From positions 2,604,001 through 2,668,000 of the forward strand of contig NZ_CP091285.1 in the NCBI RefSeq assembly GCF_021650975.2: a stretch of 64,000 bases of DNA, written 5' to 3'. Positions 41,960 through 49,923 of this stretch are shown piece by piece. The stretch's first letter is position 1; each line of letters opens with the position of its first letter. This DNA comes from Flavobacterium jumunjinense. Its GTDB lineage: Bacteria > Bacteroidota > Bacteroidia > Flavobacteriales > Flavobacteriaceae. The notes beneath the pieces are model-generated. The model was not told the DNA's origin and searched no databases. It was given only the letters and a program-made list of their open reading frames with translations. The translations under genes were made by a program, and so were the position numbers.

Positions 41960-42080
41960 TTGTGACATTTTTTGTTTTGAAAAGTAAAGCGTCACAGTTT
42001 TTGTGACAATTTTGATTTGAAATTGGAAATGTCACACTTTTTGTGACAAATCGAAATGAATTAATGCTTTTGTCACAACA
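41960..42080. repeat. Three-unit ~40-bp tandem repeat with TGTGAC/GTCACA dyads
   Basis: TTGTGAC recurs at about 41,960, 42,001 and 42,041, and GTCACA at 41,991, 42,031 and 42,072, each about 40-41 bp apart. Hairpins GTCACAGTTTTTGTGAC (41,991-42,007) and GTCACACTTTTTGTGAC (42,031-42,047) form between units. Confidence 0.65.
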
Positions 42081-42168
42081 ATTTTGGAGTAGCACACTAT
42101 AACCAAAGCAAAAAAAATGCCAAGGTTCGCAACTGCTAAATTATGTGCCGAAATAGTATAATCACATG

Positions 42169-42203
42169 AAAAAGCCTTCAAATTAAAAACTTGAAGGCTT
42201 TTT
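42169..42203 (-). terminator. lipA terminator
   Basis: AAAAAGCCTTCAA (42,169-42,181) pairs with TTGAAGGCTTTTT (42,191-42,203). It works in both directions and lies 60 bp beyond the lipA stop. Confidence 0.85.
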
Positions 42204-42261
42204 TATTTCAGTAAATGCCATTAATAAATGGTATTCTATAGCATTTAGATAGTGTAAAGGT

Positions 42262-43137
42262 CTAATGAATATGTTTTTCGGCATGATATGAAGAACGAAC
42301 AAGCGCACCACTTTCAACATGTCTAAAGCCTAGTTCTTTGCCAATTTTTTCATATTTCTCAAATTGTTCTGGAGAAATATATTCTTTAACGGGTAAATGT
42401 TTTTTACTCGGTTGCAGGTATTGACCTATAGTTACAATGTCAACGTTAGCATCTCTCAAGTCATGAAGTACTTGTATGACTTCTTCTTCTTTTTCTCCTA
42501 AACCAAGCATTATTCCCGATTTGGTTCTCTTGATACCTTGTTCTTTCAAGTAACGCAAAACCTCTAAACTCTTTTCATATTTCGCCTGAATACGAACTTC
42601 TCTCGTTAATCGTTTTACAGTTTCCATATTGTGAGAAACAACTTCTGGTGCAACTTCGATAATGCGATCTAGGTTTCTAGTATTTCCTTGAAAATCTGGA
42701 ATTAAGGTTTCTAAGGTTGTGTTTGGATTCATTCTTCGAATGGCTTTCACTGTTTCTGCCCAAATGATAGAACCCATATCTTTCAAATCATCACGATCAA
42801 CACTTGTGATAACCGCATGTTTAATTTTCATTAATTTGATAGAGCGAGCCACTTTTTCGGGTTCATCCCAGTCCACTGTTTCAGGTCTTCCAGTTTTAAC
42901 ACCACAAAAACCACACGAACGTGTACAAATGTTTCCAAGTATCATGAATGTAGCGGTTCCTTCACCCCAACATTCTCCCATATTGGGGCAACTACCTGAA
43001 GCACAAATTGTATTTAAGCTATATTTATCGACTAATCCTCTTAATTCGGTATATTTTTTTCCTGTAGGAAGCTTCACTCTAAGCCATTTTGGTTTAGGTT
43101 CTCTTGGTGGAAAAACATTCTCGGTAACAGTATTCAT
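42262..43137 (-). CDS. lipA: Lipoyl synthase
   Basis: 291 aa from ATG 43,137 ([14 protein letters not shown]); an upstream in-frame ATG at 43,182 lies upstream of the promoter. The auxiliary cluster cysteines are in [12 protein letters not shown] and the radical SAM cluster in CTRSCGFC. The C-terminal RSSYHAEKH carries the conserved Ser. It inserts sulfur into octanoyl groups to make lipoate. Confidence 0.95.
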   Translation of the reverse strand: MNTVTENVFPPREPKPKWLRVKLPTGKKYTELRGLVDKYSLNTICASGSCPNMGECWGEGTATFMILGNICTRSCGFCGVKTGRPETVDWDEPEKVARSIKLMKIKHAVITSVDRDDLKDMGSIIWAETVKAIRRMNPNTTLETLIPDFQGNTRNLDRIIEVAPEVVSHNMETVKRLTREVRIQAKYEKSLEVLRYLKEQGIKRTKSGIMLGLGEKEEEVIQVLHDLRDANVDIVTIGQYLQPSKKHLPVKEYISPEQFEKYEKIGKELGFRHVESGALVRSSYHAEKHIH

Positions 43138-43155
43138 AGAAAAAATTTTGAAGTA

Positions 43156-43163
43156 CAAAGATA
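43156..43163 (-). promoter_or_regulatory. lipA -7 box
   Basis: Minus-strand TATCTTTG fits TAnnTTTG, 19 bp upstream of ATG 43,137. This favours that start. Confidence 0.5.
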
Positions 43164-43214
43164 GTGAGATTTGATAAAACAAAAGTATAAATATAGTTTT
43201 TTAAGATTTGTTTA

Positions 43215-43475
43215 CTATTCTGTGAAATCTAAATCGATATTGTGTGTTTCTGGAATGGTTAAAGTAGTATATATTGCTATTGTAAAAACAATGGTTCCAA
43301 CAATAGCAATACTCGTAATTATATCATTGTTTATTTTTAAAGTGTCATACCAAAATAATATAATAGGAAGTAAACCACGAACCATATTGAAAATAGTAGT
43401 TGTTGCAGTATTTCAGATGTTTGTTTTAAATTGTTCTGTATCGACTGTAATAAATACAATGAAAGGTGAAGGAAA
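43215..43475 (-). pseudogene. Remnant of an MFS transporter 3' end with in-frame stop
   Basis: One minus-strand frame reads FPSPFIVFITVDTEQFKTNI, stop (TGA at 43,413-43,415), then NTATTTIFNMVRGLLPII and ends IPETHNIDLDFTE. The segment resembles the last helices of MFS transporters with a (T/A)EQF-TN-(R)ATxATxxPNFVRG motif, where the stop replaces the Arg. There is no usable start and only about 87 codons. A plus-strand frame over the same DNA has no family likeness. Confidence 0.55.
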
Positions 43476-43552
43476 CAAGAGTTTTGATTTCTGTTGAGAA
43501 GTAAGGTTTTCTATTTGTATTTTGATTTTATCAAATATATAAATTCTTATTT

Positions 43553-44128
43553 TTATTTTTTCTTCTCTTTTTTTGAAATAGTTTCGGCTAATAATTTTTT
43601 AGCGCGCAACAGTTTTATTTTAATATTATTCAAAGGTTCGTCAAGCTGTTCTGCCATATCTTGATAGGTCATCTCTTGAAAATACCGCAATTGTATTACC
43701 TCTTGATAGGCTGGTTTTAAGGTTTTGATATAATTTAAAAGTTGCGACAAATTTTGTTCAGTAATAATATCATCTTCTATTGTTGGAGTTTCATCAACTA
43801 CATTAAATGCATTGTTGTTGTCTTCGTCTGTGATGTCAATAAATAATGAAGTTTTCTTTTTGCGAAGCATGTCGATATGAACATTTTTTGCAATTGTAAT
43901 TAACCAAGTGTTAAAACCGAACTCAGGATTATAAGTGTTTATTTTATCAAATGCTTTCGCAAAAGTTTCAATAGTAATGTCGTCTGTATCGGTTTCGTTT
44001 TCTGTTCTTTTCAACATAAAACCGTAGACTTCATTCCAAAAGAAATCAAGTAGAAAAGTAAAAGCAACTTGGTCACCCGTTTTTGCTTTTTCAATATTGT
44101 TTAAAATAATCTCCGAATTTATTTCCAA
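43553..44128 (-). CDS. RNA polymerase sigma factor, ECF type
   Basis: 191 aa. Region 2 reads DDITIETFAKAFDKINTYNPEFGFNTWLITIAKNVHIDMLRK and region 4 reads LKPAYQEVIQLRYFQEMTYQDMAEQLDEPLNNIKIKLLRAKK. A short acidic linker joins them. No anti-sigma gene is next to it. The start overlaps the end of the glycosyltransferase gene by 10 bp, so the two are probably co-transcribed. Confidence 0.9.
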   Translation of the reverse strand: MEINSEIILNNIEKAKTGDQVAFTFLLDFFWNEVYGFMLKRTENETDTDDITIETFAKAFDKINTYNPEFGFNTWLITIAKNVHIDMLRKKKTSLFIDITDEDNNNAFNVVDETPTIEDDIITEQNLSQLLNYIKTLKPAYQEVIQLRYFQEMTYQDMAEQLDEPLNNIKIKLLRAKKLLAETISKKEKKK

Positions 44129-45228
44129 TGTACAGGTTTTGAGAAAATATTAGTAAAGAAAACGTTTAATTGTGTGAAAATAACGAAAATTTCAATAATT
44201 GGATACCAATGCATTACATCTTTTTCATTTAATTTTTTCGCAGCATATCCTAAACTTATCCAAGTAAATAAATAGCGAAATATAATTATACCAAGTACAA
44301 TCATCCATTGGTATTGAAACGCTAATAGCGTAATTGCTAAAAGGAAAAAGAATAATTGTGAAACAAAAAACAAGCCTAATTGAAAGCGATCAAAAGCAGT
44401 ATATAATTTTGCAGTTGAAACATGTCTTCTTTTTTGATTGAACCAATCTTTATATGTTTTGTTAGGTTCCGAATAGGTAAAACTCTCAGGAGTATAACAA
44501 GTTGTAGTGTTGTTTTTTGTGCTTGCTTGATTAACAAATAAATCATCGTCTCCAGAACGCACTTTCATGTGTTCTACAAAACCACCAACGCTAAAAAAAG
44601 TTTCTTTAGTATAGGCAAGATTTCGACCAACTCCCATGTAGGGTTTGCCAATTTTTGCCCAGCCAAAATATTGTGAAGCTGTTAATAAAGTTTCAAAACG
44701 AATAATTTTATTTAGAAACGATTTTTTAATTTTATCATAAGCTCCGTATCCTAAAACGATAGTTTTCTTTTCTGAAAACTTGCTGCTCATATGGGTTATC
44801 CAATCGTTTGAATTCGGATAACAGTCTGCATCAATGAATAATAGATTGTTGTTTTTTGCGACTTTAATACCTAGTGTTAAAGCATATTTTTTATTCCCCC
44901 AAAAGGTTTCATTATTTTCAACTTTTACTAGTTTTACATTTGAATATTGTTTTTCATAGGCTTCAAATAATTCTAATGTATCATCTGTTGAAGCATCGTC
45001 AATTAGGACAATCTCATAATCAGGATAATTTTGAGAAATTAAATGCGGAAAAAACTTTTTTACGTTTTCGGCTTCATTTTTTGCGCAAACAATAACCGAA
45101 ATTGGTTCAGAACTTGGAAGAATTTGTTTGGGTTTAGAAAATGAAAAGCGACCAAATATAAATATATAATATATGAACTGTATACTAACAAAAGATGCTA
45201 GCAACAGCAGTAAGATTTGTAAAAACAT
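44119..45228 (-). CDS. Family 2 glycosyltransferase, membrane-bound
   Basis: 369 aa. An N-terminal transmembrane helix (about 5-22) precedes a GT2 domain with ISVIVCAKNEAEN, VLIDDASTDDT (DxD-like), LFIDADCYP and a GDDDLFVNQA motif, followed by a QKRRH segment and two to three C-terminal helices (about 275-350). It likely builds a surface polysaccharide or lipid glycan. Confidence 0.85.
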   Translation of the reverse strand: MFLQILLLLLASFVSIQFIYYIFIFGRFSFSKPKQILPSSEPISVIVCAKNEAENVKKFFPHLISQNYPDYEIVLIDDASTDDTLELFEAYEKQYSNVKLVKVENNETFWGNKKYALTLGIKVAKNNNLLFIDADCYPNSNDWITHMSSKFSEKKTIVLGYGAYDKIKKSFLNKIIRFETLLTASQYFGWAKIGKPYMGVGRNLAYTKETFFSVGGFVEHMKVRSGDDDLFVNQASTKNNTTTCYTPESFTYSEPNKTYKDWFNQKRRHVSTAKLYTAFDRFQLGLFFVSQLFFFLLAITLLAFQYQWMIVLGIIIFRYLFTWISLGYAAKKLNEKDVMHWYPIIEIFVIFTQLNVFFTNIFSKPVHWK

Positions 45229-45252
45229 AGTTAGATTTTTTAATTGGAAAAA

Positions 45253-45456
45253 TTAAGAGTGAGATTGATCTTCACAATTTTTCATCTCTTCTGGTGTTTT
45301 TCCACAAAAACCACAGTTTTCACCTTCAGGATTTAAGAAAGGACTTTGACTAGCACAAGTTCCAGCAAATTTACCATCTTTTTTAGCCCAAATTTTTATA
45401 GTTATACCAATAACTGCAACTGCTAAAAGACCTATGGTTAGTAGAATTAATTTCAT
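45253..45456 (-). CDS. Small secreted or membrane protein with Cys motifs
   Basis: 67 aa. The N-terminal hydrophobic segment (about 2-24) may be a signal peptide or anchor. The remainder has CASQSPF, CGFCGKTPEEM and NCEDQSHS, so four Cys that could bind metal or make disulfides. Small proteins of this type are common in Flavobacteria. Function unknown. Confidence 0.65.
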   Translation of the reverse strand: MKLILLTIGLLAVAVIGITIKIWAKKDGKFAGTCASQSPFLNPEGENCGFCGKTPEEMKNCEDQSHS

Positions 45457-45677
45457 ATGTTTAGAATTTATTTTTATAAGTAATATATGATAACACAGTT
45501 TTATAATTTCAAATTGTTTCTAACAAATTTGTTGTTAATGGCGATTTCATATATCAATATTTTTAATTAGTTGTCTCTAATGTGTTTGCTTTGGTTGCTA
45601 GTAGTATTTTTTAATTATACTCAAAAAGTAAGACTGCAAAAATACAAAAGAATTAATATAAATAGTGTGTTTTTAGG

Positions 45678-46685
45678 TTAAATAATGTTTACTTCTGCTT
45701 CGATTTGTATTCCAAATTTCTCTAAAATAGTGGTTTGTATGTCTTTAGAAACCGATAAAATCTCACTTCCAGTTGCGTTACCGTAGTTAACTAATACGAG
45801 TGCTTGATTTTTGTGAATTCCTGCATCATTAAAGCGTTTTCCTTTAAAACCAGCTTGTTCAATAAGCCAGCCAGCGGGTACTTTTACAGTGTTTTCGGAA
45901 ACAATATAATGTGGCATTTCTGGGTGAGATTGTACGATTTTTTCGTAATCGGATTTTTTTATAATCGGATTTTTGAAAAAACTACCACTATTTCCTAATT
46001 CTTTTGGATCGGGTAATTTACTTTTCCTAATAGCAATGACAGCGTTACTGACATCTCTAAGAGTTGGTTGAGTAATGTTTTGAAGGTTAAGCTCTGTTTC
46101 AATTGCACCATACGAAGTGTTTAAAACATGGTTTCTTTTAGATAATTTAAAAGTAACGGCTGTAATAATGTATTTGTTTCTTAGCTCGTTTTTAAAAACA
46201 CTTTCTCTGTATCCGAACAGGCAATCAGTTTTGTAGAATGTTTTTACTTCTTGTGTTTCAATCTCCATAGCTTCACAGCTAAAAAAAGTATCTTTAATTT
46301 CTACACCATAAGCACCAATGTTTTGGATGGGAGTAGTGCCAACGTTTCCAGGAATTAATGATAAGTTTTCAATTCCACCATAATTATTTTCAATACAATG
46401 CATTACAAATTCGTGCCAGTTTTCACCAGCATTAGCTTTTATTAATACATAATCCTCATCAGATTGAGTTACTTCAATTCCCTTTAAGTCAATATGAACA
46501 ACGAGTTTGTCTATGTCTTTAGTGAGTAACATATTACTACCTCCTCCTAAAATAAAGATGTCTTTTTCATTTTGAAGTAGTGTTGCTAATTCTTCTTTTG
46601 TATGTATTGCGATGAACTGTTTTGCTTTAGCATCGATACCAAAAGTATTGTGTTTTTTTAAAGAAAAATTAGATTGAATATTCAT
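45678..46685 (-). CDS. murB: UDP-N-acetylenolpyruvoylglucosamine reductase
   Basis: 335 aa. FAD-binding ILGGGSNMLLTKD, IPGNVGTTPIQNIGAYGVE, YRESVFK (catalytic Tyr region), GSFFKNPI (Ser) and the C-terminal NAT-containing segment fit type I MurB. It reduces the enolpyruvyl group in peptidoglycan synthesis. It lies 45 bp downstream of recF on the same strand. Confidence 0.95.
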   Translation of the reverse strand: MNIQSNFSLKKHNTFGIDAKAKQFIAIHTKEELATLLQNEKDIFILGGGSNMLLTKDIDKLVVHIDLKGIEVTQSDEDYVLIKANAGENWHEFVMHCIENNYGGIENLSLIPGNVGTTPIQNIGAYGVEIKDTFFSCEAMEIETQEVKTFYKTDCLFGYRESVFKNELRNKYIITAVTFKLSKRNHVLNTSYGAIETELNLQNITQPTLRDVSNAVIAIRKSKLPDPKELGNSGSFFKNPIIKKSDYEKIVQSHPEMPHYIVSENTVKVPAGWLIEQAGFKGKRFNDAGIHKNQALVLVNYGNATGSEILSVSKDIQTTILEKFGIQIEAEVNII

Positions 46686-46730
46686 TGTAAAATAAATTTA
46701 ATGATGCAAAAATAAGGATAAATTCGATAA

Positions 46731-47810
46731 TTAAAGCGTATAGATTGTATAGGATTGATGTGTATTTTTTATAATACTTTCAGTTCTTTCAGCATGAGTA
46801 TCTGAAATGAATATTTGTCCAAAAACCTTATCATTTACCATGGTTACGATTTTAGCAACTCTTGACTCGTCTAGTTTGTCAAAAATATCGTCAAATAATA
46901 AAAGAGGTAATTCGCCACTTTGCTCCTTGATAAACTCAAATTGAGCAAGCTTTAAAGCAATTAAAAAGGATTTTTGCTGTCCTTGGGAGCCAAACTTTTT
47001 AATTGGATAACCTTCAATTTCAAATGATAAATCATCTTTATGAATTCCAGTACTGGTATATTGTAGTGCCCTGTCTTTACTAATGTTTTGATTGAATAAT
47101 GTTCTTAAATCTGCTCTAAAAAGTTGACTTTGATAAATCAATTGAACGCTTTCTGCTTCTGTAGAAATAATAGCGTAATATTTCTGAAAAATAGGAATAA
47201 ATTGATCTAAGAAGTGTTTTCTTTTTTCAAAAATAACTTTCCCTAAAGGCTCTAGTTGATCATCGTAAACAGCTAAATTGTCTTTGTCAAAAGTTTGATT
47301 TAAAGCGAAATATTTAAGTAATGCATTGCGTTGAGCGATTAATTTTTGATATTGGATAAGCTCATTTAAGTACTTGTTGTCTAAAGTTGAGATTACGCTA
47401 TCAATAAATTTTCTTCTAGTTTCGCTACCTTCAATAATTAAATCGGTGTCGGAAGGAGAAATAATTACCAGAGGAATAAAACCGATATGCTCAGAAAGCT
47501 TCTCGTAGATTTTATTATTTCTTTTTATTATTTTCTTTTGCCCACGTTTTAAACTACAGGAAATTTTTTCTTCATGATCTTTTTTGTTGAAAATTGCATC
47601 AATTAAAAAGAAATCTTCATCATGTTTGATATTTTGTGATGCTAATGGGTTGAAATAGCTCTTTCCATAGGCTAAATGATAAATAGCATCTAGAATATTT
47701 GTTTTACCAATTCCGTTTTTACCTACGAAACAATTGATTTTGTTGTCAAAATCGAAAGTTTGAGAGGTTATGTTTTTATAATTAAGTAAGGTTAAATGCT
47801 GTAGAAACAC
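46731..47810 (-). CDS. recF: DNA replication and repair protein RecF
   Basis: 359 aa. Walker [12 protein letters not shown] (about 30-40), the DNA-binding region with [16 protein letters not shown], the ABC signature-like [17 protein letters not shown], and Walker [13 protein letters not shown] are all present. It loads RecA at gaps. Length and order of motifs are normal. Confidence 0.95.
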   Translation of the reverse strand: MFLQHLTLLNYKNITSQTFDFDNKINCFVGKNGIGKTNILDAIYHLAYGKSYFNPLASQNIKHDEDFFLIDAIFNKKDHEEKISCSLKRGQKKIIKRNNKIYEKLSEHIGFIPLVIISPSDTDLIIEGSETRRKFIDSVISTLDNKYLNELIQYQKLIAQRNALLKYFALNQTFDKDNLAVYDDQLEPLGKVIFEKRKHFLDQFIPIFQKYYAIISTEAESVQLIYQSQLFRADLRTLFNQNISKDRALQYTSTGIHKDDLSFEIEGYPIKKFGSQGQQKSFLIALKLAQFEFIKEQSGELPLLLFDDIFDKLDESRVAKIVTMVNDKVFGQIFISDTHAERTESIIKNTHQSYTIYTL

Positions 47811-47949
47811 TATATATAAAGGCTTTTGGTTAAAAATCTATGCAAAAATACTATGAAAAAACAGAAAATAATTATAATTTGTTTTTTATTTATTTTCAGG
47901 GTGATAATGTAGATAAAATAAGAATATAGTAATATTTTAAAATATTTCT

Positions 47950-47981
47950 TGTGTCTGTTTCAATAAAAATTATATTTTTGC
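47950..47981 (+). promoter_or_regulatory. Promoter of the TPR gene
   Basis: TTGT (47,950-47,953), a 20-bp spacer, and TATTTTTG (47,974-47,981), 22 bp upstream of ATG 48,004. This is close to the Bacteroidetes consensus. Confidence 0.6.
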
Positions 47982-48003
47982 AACTTTAATAAACTTATTA
48001 TAA

Positions 48004-48786
48004 ATGGCAACATATAACAAAAGAGGTTATAAAGCACCCAAACCTAAAGACGTTTTAGATAACGAGAATGAATTTGAAGAAGTATTAGAATCTGGAGAAA
48101 GTACTACGGAAGAAGTATTTAATACACTAGATGCAACCGCTTCAAAAACTGAAGAATGGGTAGCTAAAAATCAAAAGTTAATTTTAGGAGTTGTTGGTGC
48201 TATCGCTTTGACGACTATTGGGTATTTACTTTACAATAAATTTGCTGTAGAGCCTAAAGAAGAGAAAGCATTAAATGATATCTATCAAGCTCAAGTTTAT
48301 TTTAATGATGCTTTAGCAAATACAGAAAACCCAGATTCATTATTTAACTTAGCGCTTAAAGGTGGTGAAGGTAAATTAGGATTAATTGGTGTAATAGAAG
48401 AATATTCTGGTACAAAATCTGGAAATGTAGCAAATTATTATGCTGGTATGGCATATTTACATATTAAAGATTTTAAAAATGCTGAAAAATATTTATCAAG
48501 CTACAAAGCTGATGATGCAATTACAAAAGCAGAAGCATTAGGAGCGTTAGGAGATGCCTATTCAGAATTGAATAAAGTGGATGAAGCTATCAATAATTAT
48601 AAGAAAGCAGCTGAAGCTGATGAAAATGATTATACTACTCCAAGATTTTTAATGAAAGCAGCTCAATTGTGTTATTTAAATAACAAGAAAGCTGATGCAA
48701 ATGCATTATTTGTAAAAATTAAAGAAAAATACGAAACGTCTAGAGAAGCTCAAAATATTGATGCTTTAATTACTATGACAGAATAA
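48004..48786 (+). CDS. Single-pass TPR membrane protein
   Basis: 260 aa. An acidic N-terminus (about 1-58) precedes one transmembrane helix (LILGVVGAIALTTIGYLLYN) and TPR-like helix pairs (YYAGMAYLHIKDFKNAEKYL, EALGALGDAYSELNKVDEAINNYKKAAEAD). It resembles YfgM-type proteins. It probably acts in the envelope as a protein-interaction scaffold. It precedes ribH by six bases, so the two may be co-expressed. Confidence 0.8.
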   Translation: MATYNKRGYKAPKPKDVLDNENEFEEVLESGESTTEEVFNTLDATASKTEEWVAKNQKLILGVVGAIALTTIGYLLYNKFAVEPKEEKALNDIYQAQVYFNDALANTENPDSLFNLALKGGEGKLGLIGVIEEYSGTKSGNVANYYAGMAYLHIKDFKNAEKYLSSYKADDAITKAEALGALGDAYSELNKVDEAINNYKKAAEADENDYTTPRFLMKAAQLCYLNNKKADANALFVKIKEKYETSREAQNIDALITMTE

Positions 48787-48792
48787 GCTACT

Positions 48793-49281
48793 ATGGCTAC
48801 AGAAAATAAAAATTTATCACAGTACGATAAAAACACAATCCCAAATGCGAAAGATTTTCGATTTGGGATTGTTGTTTCAGAGTGGAATGATACAGTAACA
48901 AACGGTTTGTTTGAAGGGGCAAAAGCAGCTTTATTAGACTGCGGAACACTTCCTGAAAATATTATTCGTTGGGATGTTCCTGGAAGTTTTGAACTTGTTT
49001 TTGGTTCAAAAAGAATGATAGAAACACAAAAAGTTGATTGTGTAATAGCAATTGGTTGTGTAGTGAAAGGCGAAACAATGCATTTTGAATTTGTATGCGA
49101 TGGAACAACACAGGGAATTAAGGATTTGAATGTAAAATATGATGTTCCTACAATCTTTTGTTTGTTAACCGATAATACGATGCAACAATCTATTGATAGA
49201 AGTGGAGGAAAGCATGGAAATAAAGGAACAGAAGCTGCTATAGCTGCTATAAAAATGGTAGCGCTAAATAAAAAGAGTTAA
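48793..49281 (+). CDS. ribH: 6,7-dimethyl-8-ribityllumazine synthase
   Basis: 162 aa. FGIVVSEWNDTVTNGLFEGAK, VPGSFELVFG and AIGCVVKGETMHFEFVCDG are the substrate-contacting segments, with LTDNTMQQ later. It makes the lumazine precursor of riboflavin. The length is normal for the icosahedral type. Confidence 0.95.
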   Translation: MATENKNLSQYDKNTIPNAKDFRFGIVVSEWNDTVTNGLFEGAKAALLDCGTLPENIIRWDVPGSFELVFGSKRMIETQKVDCVIAIGCVVKGETMHFEFVCDGTTQGIKDLNVKYDVPTIFCLLTDNTMQQSIDRSGGKHGNKGTEAAIAAIKMVALNKKS

Positions 49282-49295
49282 AGATTAACTGTTTT

Positions 49296-49349
49296 ATAGA
49301 ATGAGAAACACATTTAACAAAGTTTTGTTAAATGTGTTTCTCATTCTAT
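49296..49349 (+). terminator. Very long near-perfect hairpin after ribH
   Basis: The 27-nt halves (49,296-49,322 and 49,323-49,349) are complementary for 26 bp, with almost no loop. It lies 15 bp after the ribH stop. The T run is weak (TATTTTT). It probably ends the ribH transcript. Confidence 0.65.
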
Positions 49350-49388
49350 GTATTTTTAAGTATTTTTGGTGTTATAAAAAGTTAAAAC

Positions 49389-49619
49389 TTGTTGTATAAA
49401 CCAAAAAATAGAACCTTTAATTATAATCCTCGATTTTCAAATGAAAATCATGCTGATACCAATGATGATTCTTCATCAAAAAAAGATTTTATTCCAAAGC
49501 GGAAAGGTATACATAAACAAAATAGAAAAGTAAAAACTACTCAATCAATTAGTACATTAATACTATTGTTGGTATTATTATTGATAGGTATGTTTGTATT
49601 GAATTCCTATATTGAATAA
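49389..49619 (+). CDS. Small single-pass membrane protein
   Basis: 76 aa with a TTG start. The basic N-terminal half has FNYNPRFSNEN; a transmembrane helix (about 54-72, STLILLLVLLLIGMFVL) follows. It resembles the next gene in its F/Y-NY-PR-F opening and single C-terminal helix. It lies between ribH and mutL. Function unknown. Confidence 0.65.
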   Translation: MLYKPKNRTFNYNPRFSNENHADTNDDSSSKKDFIPKRKGIHKQNRKVKTTQSISTLILLLVLLLIGMFVLNSYIE

Positions 49620-49635
49620 TTAAAACAGATGTATT

Positions 49636-49923
49636 ATGGGGCTTATCGGAAAGAGAAAAAATAAGAAATATAATTATCAACCACGTTATTTTGATAATAA
49701 CGGAGAAGGGAGTCCTTTTGAAATTAAGCATAAGTTTGATGAATATAGAGTAACTGTAGGTTCTGATAAAGGATTAAAAGTTAAATTTGTAAAAGCTTTA
49801 AACGATTTTAAGTATAATCAAAATAGAGAAGCGAATAGACGAATTTTGATTATTATAGGTGTTTTGTTACTTGTTTTTTTATTCATAATAGACTTTGACT
49901 TATCTATTTTCAAAAAGAAATAA
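49636..49923 (+). CDS. Small single-pass membrane protein, paralogue of the previous gene
   Basis: 95 aa. The N-terminal KKYNYQPRYFDNN repeats the opening of the 76-aa protein. The middle is charged, and a transmembrane helix (about 69-88, RILIIIGVLLLVFLFIIDF) closes it with KKK. The stop overlaps no start; mutL follows immediately. Confidence 0.7.
   Translation: MGLIGKRKNKKYNYQPRYFDNNGEGSPFEIKHKFDEYRVTVGSDKGLKVKFVKALNDFKYNQNREANRRILIIIGVLLLVFLFIIDFDLSIFKKK

Larger units (their letters stand above)
41843..42261. other. Non-coding region with tandem TGTGAC/GTCACA repeats
   Basis: No gene is seen in this 419 bp. It holds the broken-off right part of the REP-like target (41,843 onward), a three-unit degenerate tandem repeat (41,960-42,080), and the terminator of lipA (42,169-42,203). 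Confidence 0.6.

Noticed and set aside
41960..42080. CRISPR array
   Set aside because: Only three degenerate units with a drifting centre and no conserved full-length repeat or cas gene.
43171..43497. A 108-codon plus-strand frame
   Set aside because: It is the shadow of the decayed MFS gene on the minus strand, which has a family match; this frame has none.
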